Notes: generated from the letters alone by a model not told the origin. DNA of 64,000 nt from Fluviicola sp049241705 (GCA_049241705.1 JBMLQF010000196.1:1-64000); one strand, 5' to 3'. Counted from the stretch's first letter, positions 1-8,193 are shown. Numbers and translations: made by a program.

Positions 1-2
1 CA

Positions 3-149
3 GCTAATCACCACTACGTGATTACAAACGTGATCGATACCTTAAAAGGAAGAACGTCTGCTACCACGAATGCACTTGAAGGCTTGAAAGTGGTTGAGAT
101 CATCGAACGTATTTATAAAGTAAGAAATGAACAATTCAATTTACACTAA
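3..149 (+). CDS. C-terminal fragment of a Gfo/Idh/MocA-type oxidoreductase
   Basis: An open frame enters from the left edge and stops at 147-149, overlapping the next gene by 23 bases in another frame. The visible 48 residues contain a stretch reading LKGRTSATTNALEGLKVVEI followed by a charged tail. A run of this kind (substrate loop, then a 'GLKVVEIIERIY' helix) is typical of the end of NAD(P)-dependent Gfo/Idh/MocA sugar oxidoreductases. The partner downstream is a UDP-sugar C6 dehydrogenase, so a WbpB-like UDP-sugar-acid 3-dehydrogenase is plausible. Only the tail is present, so substrate and exact family are inference. Confidence 0.6.
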   Translation, partial: ANHHYVITNVIDTLKGRTSATTNALEGLKVVEIIERIYKVRNEQFNLH

Positions 150-1428
150 ACTACTACAAAAAGAAGCCAAATTGGCCGTTATTGGTCTGGGTTATGTTGG
201 CTTGCCAATCGCTTTGGAATTTGCACGAAAGATCAAAGTGGTTGGATTTGACATCAACCAGAAACGAGTGGATATGATGCGCAATCATGTTGATCCAAGT
301 AACGAATTGGAAGCAAGTGATTTTGACGGTTGTGATATTCATTTTACAGCTGACATTGAAGACCTGCGTGAGGTGGAGTTCTTTATTGTTGCCGTACCAA
401 CACCTATTGATGATGCAAATTTACCTGACCTAAAGCCTTTGTTGGGAGCGTCAAAAACGGTTGCTCAAGTATTGAAAAAAGGTGATTACGTGGTTTTCGA
501 ATCAACGGTTTACCCAGGTTGTACAGAAGAGGATTGTATTCCAGTTTTAGAGGAGATTTCCGGTTTGAAATTCAAACAAGATTTCAAAGTAGGTTACTCA
601 CCAGAACGCATCAATCCGGGAGACAAAGAACACACCTTACAAAATGTCGTGAAGGTAGTTTCTGGATGTTGTGCAGAATCTTTGGAAGAGATCGCGAAAA
701 CCTATGAATTGGTTGTTGGAGCAGGAGTTCATCGCGCAACGTCAATTAAAGTAGCAGAAGCAGCAAAGATCATTGAAAATACGCAGCGTGACGTGAATAT
801 CGCGTTGATCAATGAACTATCGATCATTTTTAATAAGTTAGGAATCAATACCTACGAAGTTTTGGAGGCCGCCGGAACAAAATGGAACTTTTTGAAGTTT
901 TCACCGGGATTGGTTGGTGGACATTGTATCGGGGTAGATCCATATTACCTGACTCACAAAGCGCAGCAAGCTGGTTATCATGCGAAGATTATCAATAGCG
1001 GTCGTTATGTAAACGACAGTATGGGCTTTTATATTGGGAAGCAAACTACTAAAAAGATTATTGCTCAAGGTAAACACATTCAAGATGCAAAGGTACTGGT
1101 GATGGGGGCTACCTTCAAAGAAGATGTGTCGGATATCCGAAATTCAAAAGTGATCGATGTGGTTACTGAGTTAAAATCTTTCCAAGTTGCTGTTGACTTG
1201 GTAGACCCACACGCTTCTTCAGAAGAAATGGAACACGAATATGGTGTGCCATTAACGCAAATTGGCTCAAATTACGACGCGATCATTGTTGCCGTAAATC
1301 ACAAAGAATACAAATCACTTACCGAAGATTATTTCAAAGGACTTCTTCGAGATGGAAAAGGGGTGTTCGTGGATATCAAGGGTATTTACAAAGGAAAAAT
1401 CAAGGATCTGGAATATTGGAGTTTGTAG
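127..1428 (+). CDS. nucleotide sugar dehydrogenase (TviB/WbpA-like UDP-HexNAc 6-dehydrogenase)
   Basis: This enzyme of the UDP-glucose/GDP-mannose dehydrogenase family oxidises C6 of a nucleotide sugar twice, with NAD, to the uronic acid. It shows the Rossmann motif GLGYVGLPIA near residue 20, the middle-domain helix KVAEAAKIIENTQRDVNIAL, and the catalytic loop GLVGGHCIGVDPYYL with the nucleophile Cys267. The C-terminal NAD-side domain follows (KVLVMGATFKEDVSDIRNSK). At 433 residues it is close to TviB/WbpA, and the HCIGVDPYYLTHKAQ context resembles that subgroup (UDP-GlcNAc or UDP-GalNAc) more than Ugd. It lies between a Gfo/Idh/MocA fragment and rfbB, in what looks like a surface-polysaccharide precursor locus. 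The substrate is inferred. Confidence 0.9.
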   Translation: MNNSIYTKLLQKEAKLAVIGLGYVGLPIALEFARKIKVVGFDINQKRVDMMRNHVDPSNELEASDFDGCDIHFTADIEDLREVEFFIVAVPTPIDDANLPDLKPLLGASKTVAQVLKKGDYVVFESTVYPGCTEEDCIPVLEEISGLKFKQDFKVGYSPERINPGDKEHTLQNVVKVVSGCCAESLEEIAKTYELVVGAGVHRATSIKVAEAAKIIENTQRDVNIALINELSIIFNKLGINTYEVLEAAGTKWNFLKFSPGLVGGHCIGVDPYYLTHKAQQAGYHAKIINSGRYVNDSMGFYIGKQTTKKIIAQGKHIQDAKVLVMGATFKEDVSDIRNSKVIDVVTELKSFQVAVDLVDPHASSEEMEHEYGVPLTQIGSNYDAIIVAVNHKEYKSLTEDYFKGLLRDGKGVFVDIKGIYKGKIKDLEYWSL

Positions 1429-1472
1429 CAATACCTACAACTTTGATACGTTTTGGTTAGAAAAGAGAAATA

Positions 1473-2537
1473 ATGAGTGATTCGCAAAAAAGAATATTAG
1501 TAACAGGTGGAGCAGGATTTATTGGCTCACACTTGGTGCGACTACTGGTGAATAAGTATACGAATTACACCATTATAAACTTCGATGCATTAACCTATGC
1601 TGGAAATTTGGCAAACATTACCGATGTCATGGATGCTCCCAATCACGTATTTGTGAAAGGGGATATTATCTCTGAAGAGGATGTCAAAAATGCACTAGAA
1701 ACGTACGAGATTTCCGATATCATTCATTTGGCGGCGGAATCTCACGTGGACCGATCGATCGAGGGACCGATGGAATTTGTGCGAACCAATGTGGTTGGTA
1801 CTGTTAATTTAATTAATCAGGCCCGCGCTTTTTGGAAATCAAACGAAGGACATACATTTTATCATGTCTCTACAGATGAGGTGTATGGTTCGTTGGGAAG
1901 TGAAGGTTTTTTTACTGAAACTACTCCATACGATCCACGGAGTCCGTATTCGGCCTCAAAGGCTGCTTCCGACCATTTTGTTTCTGCTTATTACCACACT
2001 TACGGCTTTCCGATCAAGCGCAGTAATTGCTCAAATAACTACGGAAGTCACCACCATCCGGAAAAGTTGATCCCATTGATGATCACGAATATTCTGAATA
2101 AGCGACCATTGCCAGTTTATGGTGATGGCACAAATGTGCGTGATTGGTTGTGGGTAGAAGACCATGCTCGTGCCATTGATCTGATCTTTCATGAAGGGGA
2201 AATTGGCTGCAACTACAATGTTGGTGGTTGGAACGAATGGAAGAATATTGACTTGGTTCATTTACTGTGCGATTTAATGGATAAGGCCTTAGGTCGTGTG
2301 GCCGGTGAAAGTGCGCAATTGATCACCTTTGTGAAGGATCGTGCTGGACACGACCAACGCTATGCCATTGATGCTTCCAAATTACACGATGAACTGGGAT
2401 GGAAACCAAGTATTACTTTCGAGAAGGGATTGGAAGCTACAGTTCGCTGGTATTTGGATAATCAGGAATGGGTCAATGAAGTAACCTCAGGAGCTTATCA
2501 AGAGTATTACAAGAACATGTATAACAATCGGAAATAA
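1473..2537 (+). CDS. rfbB: dTDP-glucose 4,6-dehydratase
   Basis: This extended short-chain dehydrogenase converts dTDP-glucose to dTDP-4-keto-6-deoxyglucose, the second step towards dTDP-rhamnose and related sugars. Visible signatures are the NAD-binding TGGAGFIGSH at residues 11-20, the STDEVYGSLG segment carrying the catalytic Asp-Glu pair, YSASKAASDH with the YxxxK pair, and RSNCSNNYGSHHHPEKLIPL. The length of 354 residues is normal for RmlB. It follows the UDP-sugar dehydrogenase by 44 bases. A hairpin at 2544-2565 closes the locus. An RmlD-like reductase is found far away at 52.9 kb, so the rhamnose genes are not clustered within this window. Confidence 0.93.
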   Translation: MSDSQKRILVTGGAGFIGSHLVRLLVNKYTNYTIINFDALTYAGNLANITDVMDAPNHVFVKGDIISEEDVKNALETYEISDIIHLAAESHVDRSIEGPMEFVRTNVVGTVNLINQARAFWKSNEGHTFYHVSTDEVYGSLGSEGFFTETTPYDPRSPYSASKAASDHFVSAYYHTYGFPIKRSNCSNNYGSHHHPEKLIPLMITNILNKRPLPVYGDGTNVRDWLWVEDHARAIDLIFHEGEIGCNYNVGGWNEWKNIDLVHLLCDLMDKALGRVAGESAQLITFVKDRAGHDQRYAIDASKLHDELGWKPSITFEKGLEATVRWYLDNQEWVNEVTSGAYQEYYKNMYNNRK

Positions 2538-2543
2538 AGCAGA

Positions 2544-2565
2544 AAGGCTCCTGAAATGGAGCCTT
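2544..2565. terminator. hairpin terminator between convergent genes
   Basis: Perfect 8-bp stem AAGGCTCC/GGAGCCTT with a 6-base loop. On the plus strand no T-run follows. On the minus strand it is followed by TTTCTGCTTTATTT, so it fits best as the terminator of the T9SS gene that ends at 2609. Confidence 0.6.
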
Positions 2566-2608
2566 GCTAAACCTAACTGCTTTTGCTAAACATGAAACTA
2601 AGTGGTGA

Positions 2609-3886
2609 TTATAGGTTGATCTTTAAAAAGCGTTTAACGGTTATATTTCCGTGTTCATCTTCAATTTTTAATAAGTAAATTCCTTCTTCCAATTCTTGCG
2701 TGTTGATACTGCTTACTTGATATCCTTTTTGCGCATTTTGCATCCAAGTGGATAGTGCAGCACCAGTTTGATCGAGCAAGGTGAAGATGCATGTTTGATC
2801 TTGTGGACTGCTCAATTCGCATTGGATCGAATTTTTAGCTGGATTCGGGTAAAGTGACCATTCCAGTTGTTCTCCGGTAAAAGCATCTGCTGCTGTTAAT
2901 TCATAATAGGTGATGGTACCGTCCTTGTCGACCTGCTTCAGACGATAATATTGCTGTTGTATGCTGGCTTGTTCATCCACAAAGGAATAATTCTCTGGAA
3001 AATTACTGTTTCCCGCACCTGCGATCTGGCACACTTGTTCGTACATATCGCCATCTGATGATCGCTCCACCACAAAATAATCACTATTTACTTCTTGTTC
3101 TGTTGTCCAGTTCAAGGCTACGTCTCGTCCAATGCGGGTTGCTTTAAAGGCACTCAATTGTACAGGCAGCGGAACACATGATCCAGTTGGAGTGGCAGTT
3201 ACAGCACCGATGCTGATGTACTGATATGCTGGTCTGTTTGGACCGGTGAAATTATAGTAGCAACTTGGACAAGCTTGGTAATCTGGACGATATCTCAAGG
3301 TGATGGATCGCACAGCACCTCCAACTGGCGGTGTTACCTGAATTGTCATATTATCACAGGCAGTTGAGCCTCTCGATCCGTAAGTACCGTTATATCCGCG
3401 TATTACTCGTGTTGTTCCAGCAGTACCAATTGTTTTGTTAGAACCTCCAGATGCTATGATATTTGCAACCGGAATTGCAACATTATTTCCATCAATGGCT
3501 GAAATTTCCACAATATCAGCAAATGTTTGAACCGATTCATCTGAGTTGATATCCCTGATTTGAAAACTCATAACAGAACACATGCCGCTTGTAGTTCCTC
3601 CAGAAGTAAAATTCATGGTGAGTGTTACTTGAGCTGAGGTTATATTACCAAATAGATTTTCAAAAGCGAGTCCGCCGGCTATTCCACATTGTCCAGATCC
3701 TACAGTTGCGGCGGCATAATGACGCGGTGTGCCATTCTGAAATCCGGGAGCACTTGAAGTGATCGTTGCGGTCATAACTCCTGTTGTATAAGATGTGCCT
3801 CCATTTGGATACCCACTCCAACTAAACGTTTGCGAAGAGGCTAGCCCCGATGTGCAAATGGTCAATAAAAAGAATAGATATTTCAT
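2609..3886 (-). CDS. T9SS type A sorting domain-containing secreted protein
   Basis: Secreted protein of unknown function. The N-terminus MKYLFFLLTICTSGLASSQ is a signal peptide. An upstream in-frame ATG at 3895 adds MDV and cannot be excluded, but MKYLF is a more usual n-region. The middle is rich in G, T and S with several Cys residues and reads like a beta-sandwich. From about residue 245 there is a fibronectin-like 'LSAFKA..GRDVALNWTTEQEVNSDYFVVERSSDG' block often seen before sorting domains. The last ~75 residues carry the T9SS type A signature (YPNPAKNSIQCEL ... EEGIYLLKI ... VKRFLKI). This predicts export across the outer membrane by PorU-dependent sorting. The gene is monocistronic. 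Confidence 0.85.
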   Translation of the reverse strand: MKYLFFLLTICTSGLASSQTFSWSGYPNGGTSYTTGVMTATITSSAPGFQNGTPRHYAAATVGSGQCGIAGGLAFENLFGNITSAQVTLTMNFTSGGTTSGMCSVMSFQIRDINSDESVQTFADIVEISAIDGNNVAIPVANIIASGGSNKTIGTAGTTRVIRGYNGTYGSRGSTACDNMTIQVTPPVGGAVRSITLRYRPDYQACPSCYYNFTGPNRPAYQYISIGAVTATPTGSCVPLPVQLSAFKATRIGRDVALNWTTEQEVNSDYFVVERSSDGDMYEQVCQIAGAGNSNFPENYSFVDEQASIQQQYYRLKQVDKDGTITYYELTAADAFTGEQLEWSLYPNPAKNSIQCELSSPQDQTCIFTLLDQTGAALSTWMQNAQKGYQVSSINTQELEEGIYLLKIEDEHGNITVKRFLKINL

Positions 3887-3906
3887 AACATCCAATTTGT
3901 GTAGAG

Positions 3907-3914
3907 CGAAAGTA
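3907..3914 (-). promoter_or_regulatory. candidate -7 element for the T9SS gene at 2609-3886
   Basis: On the minus strand this reads TACTTTCG, one mismatch from the Bacteroidota -7 consensus TAnnTTTG, about 20 bases before the MKYLF start codon. No clear -33 TTG was found. Confidence 0.4.
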
Positions 3915-3988
3915 AGCTTAGCGAAATCCTCAAAAAAGAGTGGTAGCCCCTCAATCGGTTTAGTATCTGTTAAAATCCAAGAGGTTCT

Positions 3989-3996
3989 TATATTTG
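3989..3996 (+). promoter_or_regulatory. -7 promoter element (TATATTTG) of the CpsB-like gene
   Basis: An exact match to TAnnTTTG lies only three bases before the ATG at 4000. It overlaps a possible TTG start at 3994, so that upstream start is rejected. If transcription begins the usual few bases after the element, the mRNA would be leaderless or nearly so. Confidence 0.6.
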
Positions 3997-3999
3997 CAT

Positions 4000-4743
4000 A
4001 TGGCTTTTTTCAATTGGTTTAAATCGAATACGCCCAAAGAAGCAGCACCCATAGGAAATTTGCTGGTGGACGTGCACAGTCATCTCATTCCCGGAATTGA
4101 TGATGGAGCGCAAACGATGGAACATTCGATAGGGATGATCAACCGTTTCTTTGAATTGGGATATAGAAAATTGATCATTACGCCGCATGTCATGACGGGA
4201 GTTTATGATAATACTCCGGAAAACATCATGAACGGTTTTCAGCAAGTGAAAGCTGCTATTAATCAAATGGAATTGCCAATCGAATTGGAAGTCTCAGCCG
4301 AATATTTCCTGGATGAAACCTTGTTTGATAAAGTGAAAAACAAGGAGCTCTTGCCATTTATGGGAAATCACATCTTGTTCGAGTGTTCCTTCCGTTACGA
4401 GCCGCAACAATTAGATGATTTCATTTTCCTTTTATGTTCAAATGGGTACCAACCAATTATAGCCCATTTCGAACGCTATTTCTATTACCACGGTAATTTG
4501 GATCGCGCGAAGCGCTTGCGCGAATTAGGATGCTGGATTCAAGTTAATTTGAATTCTTTTACCGGACATTATGGACCGGAGGTGAAAAAACAAGCGATCG
4601 CATTACAAAAAGCTGGATTGATAGATATTGCCGGTAGCGATTGCCATCGCATTGAGCATTTAGATCTCTTAGAAAAGCATCTGAATCAAAAAGAATTCCA
4701 CGAGCTTCTGACCTCTCCATTGAAGAACGGGCAATTGAAGTAA
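4000..4743 (+). CDS. CpsB/YwqE-type PHP-fold tyrosine-protein phosphatase
   Basis: Predicted manganese-dependent phosphatase of the PHP superfamily, like CpsB/YwqE, which removes phosphate from bacterial tyrosine kinases that control capsule and exopolysaccharide polymerisation. Metal-ligand motifs are visible: DVHSHLIPGIDDGAQ near residue 25, ITPHVM, the ECSFRYEP strand, IAHFERY, and the C-terminal AGSDCHR. Length 247 residues is typical. No cognate BY-kinase (Wzc/PtkA-like) is in the window, although the polysaccharide genes at the left edge are near. The start at 4000 is chosen because the promoter element covers the alternative. Confidence 0.85.
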   Translation: MAFFNWFKSNTPKEAAPIGNLLVDVHSHLIPGIDDGAQTMEHSIGMINRFFELGYRKLIITPHVMTGVYDNTPENIMNGFQQVKAAINQMELPIELEVSAEYFLDETLFDKVKNKELLPFMGNHILFECSFRYEPQQLDDFIFLLCSNGYQPIIAHFERYFYYHGNLDRAKRLRELGCWIQVNLNSFTGHYGPEVKKQAIALQKAGLIDIAGSDCHRIEHLDLLEKHLNQKEFHELLTSPLKNGQLK

Positions 4744-4759
4744 CAATATTAAAAATAAA

Positions 4760-4769
4760 TACCATGGTA
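4760..4769. promoter_or_regulatory. palindromic operator candidate TACCATGGTA upstream of the YceI fusion
   Basis: Perfect 10-bp palindrome followed by ATTAAAT, 13 bases ahead of the -7 element at 4783. Nearly the same sequence (TACCTTGGTAACTAAAT) precedes the pirin gene at 44719. Its position just upstream of the promoter suits a repressor or activator site. The regulator is unknown; HxlR/MarR-type factors are a guess. Confidence 0.45.
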
Positions 4770-4782
4770 ATTAAATGATGTG

Positions 4783-4790
4783 TATATTTG
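4783..4790 (+). promoter_or_regulatory. -7 promoter element (TATATTTG) of the YceI fusion gene
   Basis: Exact TAnnTTTG match 18 bases before the ATG at 4809. It overlaps the TTG at 4788, which is therefore not the translation start. Confidence 0.6.
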
Positions 4791-4808
4791 TATGAAAAAT
4801 CATACAAC

Positions 4809-6326
4809 ATGCTTACATATTCATTGATCATCATTGCTGCTTTAAGCTTTTTACTCACATTAGTTTTAAGAGATAAGCCATTTGTTTTCTTGCTATTACC
4901 AGGTGTTGCTTTAACGCATTTCGTCTTCGAAAAATTTGAGGAGGACCCCTCAGTACCAATGATCCAATTCACATTTTTAGGTGCCTTGGGATTGGCATTA
5001 TTGGCAAACATGTTAAATGGAAATATTTGGAGACTTTCTGGGTTGATCATCATCTTATTGTTTGCGATCCCGATCGGGGCAAAGGCCAATTTCGCTTCGT
5101 TTGAAATTGTTTGGTCCGTTAATTTATTACTTCTAGCTGTTGCGGGGGCATTGATTCCTTTCATTTCATCGCTTATATCACGGATCTTGTTTCCAGCTGA
5201 TTCTTCTGAGAACACTGAAACATGGATCGCACTGATCTCAGTTGCTCCAATGTTTATGTTTGCTAATTTTCAGGCATCTTTATTTGGTGTTTACCTGGTG
5301 TTCTTTTCCTGGCTGATCGCTGCAATGGCGAGAAGAAGCGTGAAACAAAGTTTACTCGCTTTCGGAGGTGTCATCATCGCCAGTGGACTAATTTATGCAT
5401 CGGGTCAATCACTTGTTAGTACTGCCTATCTTGCCGGAAACTGGTGGATGGGATTTGCGGCCGGGATCGGAGCGCTGGGGTGGTACGGACTCATAGATTC
5501 GAAGCGCTTGAAATTCCTTCATTTGCTCTTACTTTTGGTACTGCTAAATGCTTGTGTTCTGTTCGGTTTTGTAAATGAGCATTTTGGTGGGCTTACAACA
5601 CTTGTAGGCATATTGATCGGACTGGGAGTAGGACTTTGGTTACCTCAAAATTCAAAACAATCGTTTAGTACCTTGGTATTACCCTTAGTTATGATCCTCT
5701 TGATCCCGGTTCATGAAAATATTCTAAAACCTAAAACGGTCGTTAAAAAATCCGTGGTAGAAAAGGAGCAGACAGAGCAAGGTCAACCTGAAAAAAAGGC
5801 AATAGACCTTCCAGCTTTTGAAACTAACGAAAAACACAGTGGAACATGGAAGTCAATTTCAGCTTACTCTTCACTCAATTTTGAGTTAGGACCAGAAGGA
5901 TCTAAAACCCAAGGTGCCTTCAAAGCGGTTGATGTGCGAATGAAACTGGATGAAACGGGTCTTTTGAAGAAATTGAAAGTAAAATTGAATAGTAAAGATC
6001 TGACAACCTTTAATAATCTGCGAGATGAATCAGTATTGGGAGATGGGTATATCAAGGCGGATAAATTTCCACAGATTTCTTATCAAAGTAAATCTATACA
6101 GCGTGAAGGAGATCGATACATTGTAACTGGCGAACTGGAATTCTTAGGTCTAAAAAAGCAAGTAGATTTGGAGATGAAGTGTATTGCCGAAAAGGACGTC
6201 GATGGTAAAAGTGTCTTGGTTTTTGTTGGAAACGCGGAATTGAACCGCACTTTCTTTGGAATGAAAAGCGATGCGAAGATTGGGGATGTGGTTCATTTAG
6301 ATTTTGAAATTACTTTGAACCATTAG
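4809..6326 (+). CDS. polytopic membrane protein fused to a C-terminal YceI-like domain
   Basis: The N-terminal ~300 residues (MLTYSLIIIAALSFLL...) form about ten hydrophobic segments ending at VLPLVMILLIPVHENIL. After a charged linker (KKSVVEKEQTEQGQPEKK) comes a ~165-residue YceI-type lipocalin-like domain: SSLNFELGPEGSKTQGAFK, 'RMKLDETGLLKKLKV', 'LGDGYIKADKFPQISYQSKS', 'GELEFLGLKKQVDLEM', ending in LNRTFFGMKSDAKIGDVVHL. YceI proteins are normally small periplasmic binders of polyisoprenoid or amphiphilic ligands. A membrane-anchored fusion suggests that lipid or quinone handling is tied to the inner membrane. The start was set from the promoter position. The fold of the membrane half is not recognised. 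Confidence 0.75.
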   Translation: MLTYSLIIIAALSFLLTLVLRDKPFVFLLLPGVALTHFVFEKFEEDPSVPMIQFTFLGALGLALLANMLNGNIWRLSGLIIILLFAIPIGAKANFASFEIVWSVNLLLLAVAGALIPFISSLISRILFPADSSENTETWIALISVAPMFMFANFQASLFGVYLVFFSWLIAAMARRSVKQSLLAFGGVIIASGLIYASGQSLVSTAYLAGNWWMGFAAGIGALGWYGLIDSKRLKFLHLLLLLVLLNACVLFGFVNEHFGGLTTLVGILIGLGVGLWLPQNSKQSFSTLVLPLVMILLIPVHENILKPKTVVKKSVVEKEQTEQGQPEKKAIDLPAFETNEKHSGTWKSISAYSSLNFELGPEGSKTQGAFKAVDVRMKLDETGLLKKLKVKLNSKDLTTFNNLRDESVLGDGYIKADKFPQISYQSKSIQREGDRYIVTGELEFLGLKKQVDLEMKCIAEKDVDGKSVLVFVGNAELNRTFFGMKSDAKIGDVVHLDFEITLNH

Positions 6327-6350
6327 AAATCAATTTTTAGCTATAAGTTG

Positions 6351-6358
6351 TAAATTGC
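6351..6358 (+). promoter_or_regulatory. possible -7 element (TAAATTGC) before the DUF2279 gene
   Basis: Imperfect match to TAnnTTTG, three bases upstream of the GTG start at 6362, a spacing like that of better matches elsewhere in the window. Weak. Confidence 0.3.
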
Positions 6359-6361
6359 GGT

Positions 6362-7225
6362 GTGAAATACATATTTCTTACCTTTTTACTCAGTATTCAG
6401 AGCATATTTGCGCAAAGCGACTCGGTGGGGAATCACCGGAAATGGTTGGTTGGTTCTGGTACAGCCGCCCTGAGTGTGGGAAGTATTTCCGTGCTTGCAT
6501 CTGTTTGGTATGACGATTACCCGAAATCAGCATTTCACAGTTTCGATGACAGTCAGGAATGGTTGCAAATGGATAAGTTGGGTCATGCTTACACCGCAAA
6601 TTTTTTAACGAGTTCTCAATATCATGCATGGAAGTGGGCAGGAATGTCCAAGAAAAAGTCACTTTGGTTAGCAGGTGGTATTTCCTGGAGTTATTTACTT
6701 GGCATCGAAGTGCTTGACGGATTTAACGAGGAATGGGGATTTTCGTTCAGTGATCTTTCGGCCAATACATTAGGTACGGGTTTATTCATTGTGCAACAAC
6801 AAATCTGGGATGAACAACGGATCCATTTGAAATTCGGATATAGACCCAGTCCGTTTGCGGAATTACGGCCCAATACTTTGGGTTCAAATTGGTCCGAACG
6901 CTTATTGAAGGATTACAATGCGCAGAGTTATTGGCTCGCTGCGGCTCCAACGCGTTTTACAAATTATAATCGTTTTCGTTGGCTTCAGGTGGCTGTTGGA
7001 TACAGTACGCATGAAAAATTATTTGGTTTGGAGAATAGCGCAGTCATTAATGATTTCACCTACCTTGCAAAACGAGAATGGGCGCTGGGTTTGGATATTG
7101 ATTGGTCGCAACTCCCGGTTAAAAGACCGTGGATGAAGAAATCTCTGAGGGTGTTAAATGCAGTGAAGGTTCCATTACCTGCTTTGTTTTGGCGGGGTGG
7201 AACGTGTTACGTTGGGATATTATAA
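6362..7225 (+). CDS. DUF2279 family envelope protein
   Basis: Predicted exported protein of unknown function, 287 residues, starting with GTG. The signal peptide is MKYIFLTFLLSIQSIFAQ. The core contains the family-type segments 'DKLGHAYTANFLTSSQY', 'GGISWSYLLGIEVLDGFNEEWGFSFSDLSANTLGTGL' and a later 'FGYRPSPFAELRPNTLGSNWSERLLKDYNAQSYWL'. These conserved His/Glu/Asp-bearing helices resemble the YfiM/DUF2279 group. The C-terminus ends in hydrophobic residues (PLPALFWRGG...), as in relatives. It sits 35 bases after the YceI fusion and six bases before a hydrolase gene, so co-transcription with the hydrolase is likely. Confidence 0.75.
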   Translation: MKYIFLTFLLSIQSIFAQSDSVGNHRKWLVGSGTAALSVGSISVLASVWYDDYPKSAFHSFDDSQEWLQMDKLGHAYTANFLTSSQYHAWKWAGMSKKKSLWLAGGISWSYLLGIEVLDGFNEEWGFSFSDLSANTLGTGLFIVQQQIWDEQRIHLKFGYRPSPFAELRPNTLGSNWSERLLKDYNAQSYWLAAAPTRFTNYNRFRWLQVAVGYSTHEKLFGLENSAVINDFTYLAKREWALGLDIDWSQLPVKRPWMKKSLRVLNAVKVPLPALFWRGGTCYVGIL

Positions 7226-7231
7226 AGAGAA

Positions 7232-8059
7232 ATGGCAGGATTTAATTTAGAAACTTCTAATGGTTTGATTCGTGGGAAAATGGAAGTTGTTGCCGGTAGC
7301 AAGTACTGTGTTGTACTAGCTTGCGGACATAATGGGTTTTATCATTTTGCTTTCTTTCCCACCATACAAGAAGGCTTGGCTAAAAGAGGAATTTCAAGTT
7401 TGACATTCAATTATTCTCATTGCGGAATAACGGATGACGGCGATTTCTTCAATGACTTGGATGCATACCAAAAAAATTGCCGACGATTGGAGGTTGAGGA
7501 TGTTTTAGCGCTTCTGGATTTTCTAAAAACGAACTCAGCTTTGACAGATCAGCACCTCTGTTTGTTGGGACATAGTATGGGTGGGTTTTCTGTCGGTTTT
7601 GCCGCTTCAAGATTTAAAGCTAATTCGAATGAAAAGTTGCTCCTAGGATTTTTATGTCCACTCAAAACATTGGATATTCGCACGCCGGAGGTAATGGCTG
7701 AATGGAAAAAGAACGGGGTCTATTACCGACTGAATACACGAACGAATCAAGAATTGCCGCAGGGGGAGGAGTTCCTGGCAGAAACACTACAAAGTGGAGA
7801 TCAATGGAATTTGGAAAAAGCAATTCGCGAATATCCGGATCCGGTTTTCGTGGCGCACGCAGTAGATGATGAGTCCGTTCCCTTCGAGCATGGGAGAAGT
7901 ATCTTTTCGTGGTTATATAAAAACAACTTGCAAAATGCCTTCCTTCCAATCCCGGGCGCCAATCATACATTGAATACGGCACATCCGATGAAAAGGGATA
8001 GCGAGGAATTGCAATTCTTTATAGAGAATTTTTCGAACTGGTTGCTTCAACTAAAATAA
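7232..8059 (+). CDS. alpha/beta hydrolase
   Basis: Serine hydrolase fold of 275 residues with no signal peptide, so probably cytoplasmic. Seen directly: the nucleophile elbow GHSMGG, an acid-loop candidate VAHAVDDESVPFEHG, and the C-terminal histidine in IPGANHTLN. The oxyanion-side strand is 'VVLACGHNGFYHF'. The family covers esterases, peptidases and acyl-transferring enzymes, and nothing here fixes the substrate. It follows the DUF2279 gene by six bases, and its stop codon nearly touches the minus-strand terminator of fabF at 8062. Confidence 0.8.
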   Translation: MAGFNLETSNGLIRGKMEVVAGSKYCVVLACGHNGFYHFAFFPTIQEGLAKRGISSLTFNYSHCGITDDGDFFNDLDAYQKNCRRLEVEDVLALLDFLKTNSALTDQHLCLLGHSMGGFSVGFAASRFKANSNEKLLLGFLCPLKTLDIRTPEVMAEWKKNGVYYRLNTRTNQELPQGEEFLAETLQSGDQWNLEKAIREYPDPVFVAHAVDDESVPFEHGRSIFSWLYKNNLQNAFLPIPGANHTLNTAHPMKRDSEELQFFIENFSNWLLQLK

Positions 8060-8061
8060 AA

Positions 8062-8081
8062 AAGCCGGCTTTCACCGGCTT
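8062..8081 (-). terminator. fabF: terminator of fabF
   Basis: Stem AAGCCGG/CCGGCTT with a 6-base loop. On the minus strand it is followed by TTTTATTTTAG, a usable T-tract. On the plus strand no T-run follows, so it serves fabF. Confidence 0.75.
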
Positions 8082-8096
8082 CATCGAAAACAACTG

Positions 8097-8161
8097 CTGT
8101 GCAAATAGATTGGTCCCGTGAGCTCCGACCCTCACGTGATTGGGAGGACGTATTTGCACAG
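8097..8161 (-). other. structured inverted-repeat element in the fabF 3' region
   Basis: The arms CTGTGCAAATA (8097-8107) and TATTTGCACAG (8151-8161) form a perfect 11-bp stem. Inside it, TCCC (8114-8117) can pair with GGGA (8142-8145), and GTGAG (8118-8122) pairs with CTCAC (8131-8135) around an 8-base loop. A second small hairpin (ACACG/CGTGT, 8166-8186) lies between this element and the fabF stop. It would be transcribed with fabF before the terminator at 8062. I cannot assign it to a known RNA family. Confidence 0.5.
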
Positions 8162-8193
8162 ATTGACACGCCTTATTCAGACGTGTTGCTCCG

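Noticed and set aside
4559..5215. Long minus-strand open frame opposite the CpsB-like and YceI-fusion genes
   Set aside because: Antisense shadow of two well-supported genes, with no promoter, no domain and no signal peptide.
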